Positions 28,464 through 36,348 of a stretch of 64,000 nucleotides of DNA are shown here, piece after piece. The DNA comes from Magnetovibrio sp. (lineage in GTDB: Bacteria > Pseudomonadota > Alphaproteobacteria > Rhodospirillales > Casp-alpha2). The DNA is taken from positions 13,663 through 77,662 of the forward strand of contig NZFO01000013.1 in the NCBI GenBank assembly GCA_002690705.1. Reading direction: 5' to 3'. Position 1 is the first letter of the stretch. The number at the start of each line of letters is the position of its first letter. Under the pieces are notes generated by a model. It saw nothing but the letters and a program-made list of their open reading frames with translations. It was not told the origin of the DNA and searched no databases. The translations under genes were made by a program, and so were the position numbers.

Positions 28464-29371
28464 AATATCCAAATAAAGTGAAGATTGTGGATGTTGGGCC
28501 GAGGGACGGACTGCAGAATGAAGTAGTAAATATCTCAACAGAAACCAAAGTCGAACTGATTGACCGCCTTGGTGATGCCGGCGTTAAAAACATTGAAGCT
28601 GCTGCATTTGTCTCTCCTAAATGGATTCCTCAAATGGCAGACTCGCATGATGTGATGGCAAAAATTAACCGACGCGATAATATTGTTTACTCGGTTCTTA
28701 CCCCGAATATGTATGGTTATGAGGCTGCGATGGCGGCAAAAGCTGATGAGATTGCCATATTTGGTGCGGCATCAGAGACATTCTCAAGAAAAAATATTAA
28801 TTGCTCAATTTCTGAGAGCATGTTGCGCTTTAAGCCAGTATGCGCAGCGGCAAAAAAAGCGGGTGTTCCTGTACGAGGATATATCTCATGTGTTTTGGGT
28901 TGCCCGTACGAAGGGGGTATTGCACCAGAATTAGTCGGCTCCGTAGCGAGAGAGCTTAAGGCTATGGGATGTCATGAGATTTCATTAGGTGACACCGTCG
29001 GAAAGGGGACTCCACGAAAAGCTCAGTCAGTGATTGAAGCCGTTGCTAAACATATACCAATAGAGAATATTGCGGTTCATTTTCACGATACATATGGTCA
29101 GGCATTAGCCAATATTCTTGCAGTAATGGAACAAGGAGTGGCAGTTATTGACACAGCAGTCTCGGGACTCGGTGGTTGTCCGTATGCGAGCGGTGCATCA
29201 GGTAATGTCGCCAGTGAGGATGTAATTTATATGCTTAATGGTCTCGATATCGAGACGGGTATCAACCTTGAGCAACTAGTCGAAACAGGTATATTTATTG
29301 CCAAATCAATGGGACAGCCCTCAAATGCAAAAGTGACGCGAGCCTTATCCGGGGGCTCAAAGTGGGTTTGA
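28460..29371 (+). CDS. hmgL: hydroxymethylglutaryl-CoA lyase
   Basis: Splits HMG-CoA into acetyl-CoA and acetoacetate, ending leucine degradation. 303 residues with a TIM-barrel of the DRE-TIM superfamily. The first-strand motif is DVGPRDGLQNE, then SLGDTVGKGTP, HFHDTYGQALAN (metal-binding His pair) and the signature GLGGCPYASGASGNVASED, with the active-site Cys in GGCP. ATGA overlap with mccA upstream, and ten-base overlap with the DUF1489 gene downstream. Confidence 0.96.
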   Translation: MKYPNKVKIVDVGPRDGLQNEVVNISTETKVELIDRLGDAGVKNIEAAAFVSPKWIPQMADSHDVMAKINRRDNIVYSVLTPNMYGYEAAMAAKADEIAIFGAASETFSRKNINCSISESMLRFKPVCAAAKKAGVPVRGYISCVLGCPYEGGIAPELVGSVARELKAMGCHEISLGDTVGKGTPRKAQSVIEAVAKHIPIENIAVHFHDTYGQALANILAVMEQGVAVIDTAVSGLGGCPYASGASGNVASEDVIYMLNGLDIETGINLEQLVETGIFIAKSMGQPSNAKVTRALSGGSKWV

Positions 29372-29799
29372 ATTTAATTAAGGTGGCTGTGGGTATCGAG
29401 AATATTCAACATTTAAGTGAAAGACAGCTTACTCGTATTAACTCAGCCAAAGCGCGAGGGGATGTCTCAAGGCTAAGTGTTATCACAAGAAATATGCCTA
29501 TCCGCCACAAAGAGATTCTAAATGGTGGTTCCCTGTACTGGGTAATTAAAGGTTCTGTTCAAGTGCGGCAGAAAATTATTGGTATAGAAAAATATAGACG
29601 GGAGACAGGTCAATTAGCTTGTTTAATCATTTTAGACCTTAACCATGTGCGTACTGAGCAGCTACCGTTTCGCGCCTTTCAAGGGTGGCGTTATTTACCA
29701 GAAGACAAAATTCCACAAGATTTAAATGCTAAGGGGATAGAGGACACTCAACTTCCGCATCAAATGGCTGCAGACTTGAAGGCATTAGGGTTATTATGA
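29362..29799 (+). CDS. DUF1489 family protein
   Basis: An alphaproteobacterial family of unknown function, 145 residues here. Family-typical segments are NGGSLYWVIKGSVQVRQKI and RTEQLPFRAFQGWRYLPEDKIPQDL. It overlaps the end of hmgL by ten bases and probably relies on translational coupling. GTG at 29362 or TTG at 29368 may be the start. The WVIKG and FQGWRYL motifs suggest a small beta-rich domain. No function can be given; linkage to leucine catabolism may be incidental. Confidence 0.85.
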   Translation: MGLNLIKVAVGIENIQHLSERQLTRINSAKARGDVSRLSVITRNMPIRHKEILNGGSLYWVIKGSVQVRQKIIGIEKYRRETGQLACLIILDLNHVRTEQLPFRAFQGWRYLPEDKIPQDLNAKGIEDTQLPHQMAADLKALGLL

Positions 29800-29948
29800 C
29801 AACTACTGAATTAGAGTTACATTTGCTTCCATTTAACATAACATTTAAGTTACAGAAATTATGTTTTTTCGCGGTCTTGATGCGTTAAACTTAAGGATAC
29901 TTAATGAACAATACTAAAGCTTCTAAGCCCCAATTTTGGTGAAGGCAC

Positions 29949-30443
29949 ATGAGCGAAATTGATGCCGAAAAGATGGATTCAACCCTTAACATCCAAGAAA
30001 AAGTAAACACGGGTAATAAGGGGGAGGGCGAAGGGTCAACAGCTAAAAACGTAAATGACATCGTTATTGACTTGCCTGAGGAATTTTTGGATTCTTTTCA
30101 AAAAAACATGGAACTAATAGACGCTGCCTTTAAAGTTCTCGTATCATCTGTTGATGACCAATTTGAACAGTTAGATGGCGTGTTTCAAGTTGCAAATAAC
30201 ATAAAGAAACAAGGCGAAGGTTATAACTTTGATTTAGTGGCTAAAATTAGTGATCAGTTATGCCGGTTACTTGAAAAATTAAATTCTTGCGGTGACTTAG
30301 AGATTAGAGCGATACGAGTTTATATAGACTCAATGAAGGTAGTCTTTTCTCAACAAGTTGAAGGTAAAGGAACTGAAGCTAGCAATAAAATCATTGCTGA
30401 ATTAGAAAAAGTATTCGAAAAAGTGATGTCTAAGTCATCCTAG
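29949..30443 (+). CDS. hypothetical helical protein, possibly HPt-like
   Basis: A 164-residue protein. Residues 1-40 are polar and probably disordered, and the rest is predicted mostly helical (FLDSFQKNMELIDAAFKVL, DLVAKISDQLCRLLEKL, NKIIAELEKVFEKVM). The segment VANNIKKQGEGYNFDLV followed by long helices faintly recalls phosphotransfer-like proteins of chemotaxis clusters, but the phosphorylatable His position is Asn. That comparison is from memory of the pattern and weak. It converges with the PadR-like gene, with 24 bases between the stops. An ATG at 29979 is an alternative start. Confidence 0.6.
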   Translation: MSEIDAEKMDSTLNIQEKVNTGNKGEGEGSTAKNVNDIVIDLPEEFLDSFQKNMELIDAAFKVLVSSVDDQFEQLDGVFQVANNIKKQGEGYNFDLVAKISDQLCRLLEKLNSCGDLEIRAIRVYIDSMKVVFSQQVEGKGTEASNKIIAELEKVFEKVMSKSS

Positions 30444-30467
30444 ATAGCTTACTCAAAAGGTAAAGAT

Positions 30468-31001
30468 TTATTGAGAAACCAAAACTTGTTTCAACCAACT
30501 TGCGCGAGTGGACAGTTCTCTAATTTCTTGATCAAGCCAAGCTAAAAGGTAACCTGATACGTCAGCATGGTGCTCACGAAGATCTTCAAACCGCGCTAGC
30601 TCCACCTCAACAGTATCGAGTAAAACTTCGATTTGAACAGCTCGTTCATTGCCGTTAAGCAAATGCAAAAATCGGAATTTCAAGGAGATGATTAATTTAT
30701 TTAAGTCTGTGGCACCTGGACGAATCTGGGCTTTGAGTAATACATGCAGTTCTCTCAAGCCTCTCTCGGAGAGAGATAAACATGTTTCACCATTTTTGTC
30801 AGTTGTGAGCACCAAACCTTCATACTTTAAAAGCTCGATAGATGAACCCAACACATCCAATGAAGGACCCTGGATCCGGTCAATAAAGTACCGGATAGAA
30901 GCAGCAAGCTCAGAGTATGGAAGATCAGCTTGATCGGCGAGTGTGCCAAGGGCGCATAACCGGGCAACTTCTTTTGGGGTAAGTGTGTTATCTGCGTACA
31001 T
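30468..31001 (-). CDS. PadR-like winged-helix protein
   Basis: About 177 residues from the ATG at 31001 (MYADNTLTPKEVARLCALG); the frame is open to 31037. The N-terminal part (VARLCALGTLA, then SSIELLKYEGLVLTT and LSERGLREL) looks like a winged-helix fold with recognition helix and wing. The C-terminal helices (VELARFEDLREHHADV, AWLDQEIRELSTRASWLKQVL) resemble the dimerising coiled coil of PadR regulators. A DNA-binding regulator is likely but not proven. Targets unknown; the hydrolase gene upstream runs in the same direction. Confidence 0.6.
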   Translation of the reverse strand: MYADNTLTPKEVARLCALGTLADQADLPYSELAASIRYFIDRIQGPSLDVLGSSIELLKYEGLVLTTDKNGETCLSLSERGLRELHVLLKAQIRPGATDLNKLIISLKFRFLHLLNGNERAVQIEVLLDTVEVELARFEDLREHHADVSGYLLAWLDQEIRELSTRASWLKQVLVSQ

Positions 31002-31217
31002 CTTTACACTATATAAAAATTTATCTCCAACGACCACTATTTATTATACAGTACAGTACCTTAACACAATAACCTATTGTTCTCGCCCTTATGGATTATT
31101 CGCTGAGGTTCAAAAAAATTTTTATGACTTCTCAGACCCCAATGAGAGCAAGCCTATCAAGTATTGTAAGACGCGCAACATCTAAACTGAATAATTGAGA
31201 CAACATTTAATATGTAA

Positions 31218-33056
31218 TTACAATTGAGGTATCGGGAGGAGAATTCGCGATCTTCTCTTAACGGTTCTAAAAACTTTGAGCTCGGGCGGGCGACCGTCTG
31301 GAATTTTAGTAAAGTGGTCTGAGTCCGCTCCCGCTATTGATAATTGTATCCGATGATCTTTTTTAAAAACATAGCTCGTCGGAAAGAGCTCAAAAGCTAC
31401 GAAGGTTGGCTTGTCAGGTTTAATTAATTTGGCATCCTTGCGATTGAAACTGTGGACAGGTCCGGTAGCGGGAATATTTGATGGTTGTTGACCGGAAGCT
31501 CGATGTATTGCCCGAAAGACGCCCTCAGTTACGTAAATTGCGGTTCCCTCTGGTGTGATGTCAGAAATGTAAACAAAAAAACAACAATCCCTCTCTGATG
31601 CGCTAAAATGTATTTCCACCGATGGATGCCCTGTCACCTCAGTTTGTTCTACGAGAGGAGTACTCGTGTAATTTAACATTAATTCGTTGCGACCATCCCA
31701 GTCATCATAATAGGTTTCTACATTTTCCAAATAGAGACGGTCGTAGCGTGTATGGTGGCCTGTGCCACAGGCGTAATCAATTTTATATGTATCTACTCCT
31801 GTGGTTAAAGTTGAAGGATTATGAGCGAGGCTCCTATTTTCGCTCATATATAGGCATAGTTCATCACTATCTGGCGGCCAATGATCACTTGACCGCCACT
31901 CCTCAGCGCCCATCGTGTAGTAATGAACTGATTTTTCTTTATCAATAGCGTTATTTATACCAAGAAGATGTTTGTCAAAGAACCTCAGAATAGCGGCCCC
32001 GAGAATTAATTGTTGATTATCTAGATTGGGACGCCAAGGGCTGACATGCGCGCGCGCACCATGATCCCATGGACCTAGAACCAAACATGATTCCGGATTC
32101 CTAAGCCATAGATATCGTTGAATAGTACCAGTTGAGTAGCCTCCACCATCCATCCACCCTGAAACTGTAAAATACGGCGTTGAGGCATCAGCATCACGGT
32201 TTGCATAATGATATGGACTAATACTTGCCCCGGTATACTCAGGGTTATCACTCAACCCATCATCACGAAACCGCAACTGTTGTGCAAAATCCTGCATATC
32301 AAAATTTGCTTTATGTTCATATAAAGCCTTTTGAAGCATTTCGCCAGATGGGTCACTATCGACGGGTGCAGGTCCGTTTAAATCATTATCTTTGAAATAA
32401 GCATAGGACGGTATGAGTTCTCGTTTATTTTGGTCTAGAGACTCAGCTAATGTTCCATAGTTTTTTGTGACACAAGTTAAAAGAATCCCCCCTGGATAAA
32501 GATGATTGCCCCAAGTATCCCAAACAGCAAACAGAGGTGCGACAGCTTTAACGGCAGAGTGGTTCATCGAGGCTAAAAAATCTGATGCCGCACCTGGATA
32601 CGAGATGCCAGTAGCACCAATCCTTCCAGAGCACCATGGTTGTTGGTTAACCCATTCAACAACATCATAATGATCAAGTCGCTCAACGGGCGAACGGAAT
32701 CCATCGCGACACCCAAAACTTGCCCCAGAGCCCCTGATGTCTACTGCAACTAAAGCGTAACCGCGAGGCAAAAATATATCTCGATAAAATGCAATGGTCG
32801 GAGCGGCATCAATGTCGCTGCGATGATCATCGCTAAGCGCAAATCTGCGATAATATGGTGTCAATACGACTATTGTTGGAAATACTGAATCCTCCTCAGC
32901 TGGTCGGGGCAAGTGGACATCAACCGCGAGTTTAGTGCCATCTCGAACGGAGACATATTGTGAGGTAATTTGCTCAGTCTTAAATACTTTATGCCTTTGT
33001 TTTAAATACTCGGATGGTGAGACAAACCATCCGTTAGATGAAGGATAACTAACCAT
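31218..33056 (-). CDS. CocE/NonD family hydrolase (X-Pro dipeptidyl-peptidase S15 fold)
   Basis: Serine hydrolase of 612 residues. The alpha/beta-hydrolase domain has nucleophile Ser152 in GISYPG, Asp303 in SGWMDGG and His332 in GPWDHGAR. The oxyanion region is DIRGSGASFG at about 106-115. A C-terminal jelly-roll (PepX_C-like) domain spans roughly 430-600. No signal peptide, so cytoplasmic. The family includes cocaine esterase, cephalosporin acylases and glutaryl acylases; substrate cannot be read from sequence. It follows the peptide-type binding protein gene in the same direction, so the substrate could be an imported amide or ester. Confidence 0.9.
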   Translation of the reverse strand: MVSYPSSNGWFVSPSEYLKQRHKVFKTEQITSQYVSVRDGTKLAVDVHLPRPAEEDSVFPTIVVLTPYYRRFALSDDHRSDIDAAPTIAFYRDIFLPRGYALVAVDIRGSGASFGCRDGFRSPVERLDHYDVVEWVNQQPWCSGRIGATGISYPGAASDFLASMNHSAVKAVAPLFAVWDTWGNHLYPGGILLTCVTKNYGTLAESLDQNKRELIPSYAYFKDNDLNGPAPVDSDPSGEMLQKALYEHKANFDMQDFAQQLRFRDDGLSDNPEYTGASISPYHYANRDADASTPYFTVSGWMDGGGYSTGTIQRYLWLRNPESCLVLGPWDHGARAHVSPWRPNLDNQQLILGAAILRFFDKHLLGINNAIDKEKSVHYYTMGAEEWRSSDHWPPDSDELCLYMSENRSLAHNPSTLTTGVDTYKIDYACGTGHHTRYDRLYLENVETYYDDWDGRNELMLNYTSTPLVEQTEVTGHPSVEIHFSASERDCCFFVYISDITPEGTAIYVTEGVFRAIHRASGQQPSNIPATGPVHSFNRKDAKLIKPDKPTFVAFELFPTSYVFKKDHRIQLSIAGADSDHFTKIPDGRPPELKVFRTVKRRSRILLPIPQL

Positions 33057-33453
33057 GAACTTAACCCTTTTTTAGTTTTAAAACACTCGGCTAAACTTCT
33101 TCGCTGCAGTGCTTTTAGCTTAACCTTATGTTTTGCCTACGTTTTGTTAGGTAATCTAATCATCGATTTCATGGATAAGTTTATACAAGTCCGTTTATAA
33201 ACGCGCGAATACCACATGAGATCTGTGGTTAATAATAAAATTTAATCAAAACAAGTATGAAATAAGTGAAATTTTGCAATAAGCTCATATTATTTAACGG
33301 GGTAGCCTCATTTTAATATCGTGTCATCTTGGTTTGCAAACGACCAAACGCAGTCACCTGTTATAGGGAGATTATTTAAATTAAAAATTTGTATAAGTGT
33401 TATTCTCGATGAGGCTCGCAAACTATAATTAGGATGGCCTTTAAGCTCTCCTA
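33057..33453. other. gap upstream of the CocE-type hydrolase
   Basis: About 400 AT-rich bases. One 6-bp inverted repeat, ACCACA/TGTGGT with a seven-base spacer, is at 33211-33229, about 155 bases before the hydrolase start; it could be an operator. No promoter or gene can be fixed. Confidence 0.4.
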
Positions 33454-35244
33454 TTACCGATCAATATTCCAATGCTCTACCCATAGCGTAGTTGGAAATT
33501 GATGGCCGGTTGGTTGAATACCTTTAAGCCATTTGGGAAGAATAAACGAATTTGCACGGAAATATAGAGGAAGAATTGGGAGCTCAGTTGCATAAATAAC
33601 TTGTAGTTTACGCCATAAATCACGTCGTTTTTTGCGATTTAACTCGGTTTCAATACTTTCAAGAATTTTATCCATTTCGGAGTTCCGAAAGCCAGTATAA
33701 TTCTGTCCCGCAAAATTATTTTTGTCTGTCGGAATGTGTTTCGAATGAAGTATGGTTCTTGGTACGCTCTCGGGTGAACTAATCCACGCATACATCGCTA
33801 ATCCCGTAAATCTTCTCTCTGTCAACGTGCGTCCGAAAAAAACACGTGCTGGTTCATTACGAATTTTTACGTCAATGCCAACGGCTTTCCATTGGCTTTG
33901 TAGGACCTGTTCAACCTGCTCACGCGAGCGGTTTCCTGCCGTGGTCATAAACTCTAACCGGAGCGATTGACCTTGTTTATTATAACGCTGCCCTGAAGAA
34001 CCTAGTTTCCATCCCGCTTGTTCTAAAAGGTTTTCAGCATATGTGGGATTATACCGGTAGCGTGGAATATCTTCTGCATAGATCCAATCAAGTGGATTAA
34101 CATTAGTATCTGCGACGGGCTGTTTTCCCCCAAACAGTTGCTCGGTTAAAACCTTGCGATCAATAGCGTAAATTAATGCATGTCGAACTCTGCGATCTGC
34201 TAGAAATTTATTGTTTAAATTCATATCTATGTGTTCATAAATGAGGCCCGATTTGTACAAAACGTTGAACTTGTCCCCGTGACGTTTTTCAAACGCTAAC
34301 GCTTGATCAATCGTAAAACCTAATTCACCCGCAATCATGTCAATACTTCCGGAAAGAAGATTGAGTTCAAGTGCCGCTGTATTCTCTATTACCTTGATAA
34401 TAATTTTTTTAAATTTTGGTTTTGAACCATACCACGTTGGATTAGGCGCAAGAACGACATGCGAACCAGACTCAACCTCAATCAGGCGGTATGGTCCAAA
34501 ACCTAAGCCAGGGTTTGCGGGGTTAGAATCAAAATCCGTTCGTTCCTTATATTCTCTTGGTTCTTCAAAATTTTTAGACTCGATATGTGCAGGGAGTAAC
34601 TCAAATCCACTCAATGAATTATAATCAAAATTCAGTTTATCAAAATGCAGTGTGAATGTCTTGGTGTTGATTTTATCTATTCTATAGAGACTCCGATACA
34701 GCTCCATATTCGCGACACCGGTCTCTGGATTTTTTCCAACTTTCCATGTAAAAATTACATCGTCTGAGGAGACGGGTATTCCGTCACCCCAAGTGGCTTT
34801 TGGATGAATTGAAAATGTAATTGCAATACCTTGTTTTCCATCCGGCGTTATCTCCGTTTTAGCTAAACCATTTTTGAGTGTTGGAAGAGTCGTGCACAGC
34901 ATACAGATTAATTGCCAATTTGCATCGTAAGCTGTAAGTGGCCTTCTGGTTAGACCTAAAATGTAACTTTTTGCTAACATTGAGTCGATGTTAGGATGGA
35001 ACGACGATGGGAACTGGGTTATCCCAATAGTCAGGCGTTCATGATTGAGCCCGTAGGCGAGTTCGGCAGTGCCAACACATAATTTTAGGAATACAATAAG
35101 TAACCCAAGCTTTTTTAGTTGAGATATAACCCACTTTCTATTCGGTGACCGCTTCTTCCGTGACACGTCACTAGTATTCGGTAAATGTGAAATTAATGTA
35201 AGTAAATGTGAAATCAATGTAGGTAAATATCTCATTTTAAACAT
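33454..35244 (-). CDS. ABC transporter substrate-binding protein, family 5 (peptide type)
   Basis: SBP_bac_5 protein of 596 residues. It is expected in the periplasm, delivering oligopeptides or similar solutes. The mature part begins near LNHERLTIGI. Family features are the N-lobe TWGDGIPVSSDDVIFTWKV, then RHALIYAIDRKVL, YAENLLEQAGW and the C-terminal LPLYFRANSFI. The signal region is odd: about 43 residues with a tandem TLISHL motif and a basic KKRSPNRK stretch precede the hydrophobic core LGLLIVFLKLCVGTA. No nearer start codon exists in frame. No permease or ATPase genes adjoin it, so it is an orphan binding protein. Confidence 0.88.
   Translation of the reverse strand: MFKMRYLPTLISHLLTLISHLPNTSDVSRKKRSPNRKWVISQLKKLGLLIVFLKLCVGTAELAYGLNHERLTIGITQFPSSFHPNIDSMLAKSYILGLTRRPLTAYDANWQLICMLCTTLPTLKNGLAKTEITPDGKQGIAITFSIHPKATWGDGIPVSSDDVIFTWKVGKNPETGVANMELYRSLYRIDKINTKTFTLHFDKLNFDYNSLSGFELLPAHIESKNFEEPREYKERTDFDSNPANPGLGFGPYRLIEVESGSHVVLAPNPTWYGSKPKFKKIIIKVIENTAALELNLLSGSIDMIAGELGFTIDQALAFEKRHGDKFNVLYKSGLIYEHIDMNLNNKFLADRRVRHALIYAIDRKVLTEQLFGGKQPVADTNVNPLDWIYAEDIPRYRYNPTYAENLLEQAGWKLGSSGQRYNKQGQSLRLEFMTTAGNRSREQVEQVLQSQWKAVGIDVKIRNEPARVFFGRTLTERRFTGLAMYAWISSPESVPRTILHSKHIPTDKNNFAGQNYTGFRNSEMDKILESIETELNRKKRRDLWRKLQVIYATELPILPLYFRANSFILPKWLKGIQPTGHQFPTTLWVEHWNIDR
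35180..35228. repeat. 21-bp tandem repeat in the binding-protein leader
   Basis: Two full 21-base units (GTAAATGTGAAATTAATGTA-type, differing at two positions) and a partial third. Twenty-one bases equal seven codons, so copy number changes keep the reading frame; the repeat encodes the TLISHL(L/P) motif at the protein's N-terminus. Confidence 0.85.
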
Positions 35245-35468
35245 AATTTATATTGAGACTGATTTAATTTAGTAAAATTTTAAAAATTTGGTTAGCCATT
35301 ATTTTTACTGAAACCCTGTCAAGTCATCACTCATTCTTTTTTACCTTTCAGCCAACTGAAAATCTCATCTAGTTTGTCGTTGGTTCATAAACCACAATTG
35401 AAAAACCTATCACATCAATAATTTGGAGTTAACTGGTTAACATCAACATAAGAGTTTCACATACGGGT

Positions 35469-36141
35469 TTACGAGCCTCGTCCACCTCGCGCCTTTGACC
35501 AACCAGTTGGGTCCATTAAAAATTCGCGTACCTCCTTTATGGAATTTTTTGAAAAATATTGATCCTCTTCGGCTACTTTGAGAACGTCTTGCCAACTGCA
35601 TAGATAATGAAGATTTACTCCAATTTCTTCGATAGCATTTAAAGCATTGGGAAATACTCCATAAAAAAAAAACTACAAAAATATCGCTTATTTCAGCACC
35701 AGCATCACGTAAAGCCCTGACAAAGTTTATCTTAGATCCTCCATCAGTTGCTAGATCCTCTATTAAAATAACTCGTTGGCCCTCTCTTAAAGCTCCTTCA
35801 ATTTGTGCGTTTCTTCCAAAGCCTTTGGGTTTTTTCCGAACGTAAAGCATAGGCTTATTTGTAGCTTCTGCTATCCATGCAGCATACGGTATACCAGCTG
35901 TCTCCCCACCGGCTACTAAGTCAGTAACATCGAGATTTCCCTCTCGACGGAGCAATTCCACAGCTAATTTAATTATACGACGCCGGGCCTCTGGAAAAGA
36001 AATTACCCATCGACAATCGATGTAGACGGGACTCACCCATCCTGCAGTGAGTGTATAGGGATTTTTTGGTCGAAAATTTACAGCTTTGATATCTAATAAC
36101 CATCTCGCGCTCTCAAGAGACGTCGGGGCGTATTGTATCAT
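35469..36141 (-). pseudogene. pyrE: orotate phosphoribosyltransferase with one-base homopolymer frameshift
   Basis: PyrE joins orotate and PRPP to give OMP in pyrimidine synthesis. The start ATG at 36141 has AGGAG five bases upstream. The N-part is intact (YTLTAGWVSPVYIDCRW) and includes the PRPP loop ILIEDLATDGGSK. Then a run of ten T (coding strand; 35663-35672) follows DIFVVF. With nine T the frame continues as FYGVFPNAL to a family-typical C-terminus ending KARGGRGS and stop at 35469, 223 residues in all. With ten it reads into a 238-residue nonsense tail. This may be a true frameshift, a sequencing error in the homopolymer, or a gene rescued by transcriptional slippage. Confidence 0.88.
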
Positions 36142-36348
36142 GATACTCCTGTGGTCCAAAAAACTTAAATATTATCCCAGATCTAAAAGACTCTCGGTTA
36201 ATTATATTGCATAATGAAAATATGAAAATGAAGATAATTTTTTAAATGTTAAAGTATTAACTACATCTCCTTATTTATTATTTGATGAAGAGTTTGGAAT
36301 CAATTTAGACGTTTTATTGACGCTAGTCAGCGTGGTTATATTGAAAAA

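Noticed and set aside
29796-29888. 30-codon frame overlapping the DUF1489 stop by ATGA
   Set aside because: The overlap is suggestive but the peptide has no recognisable features and no independent support.
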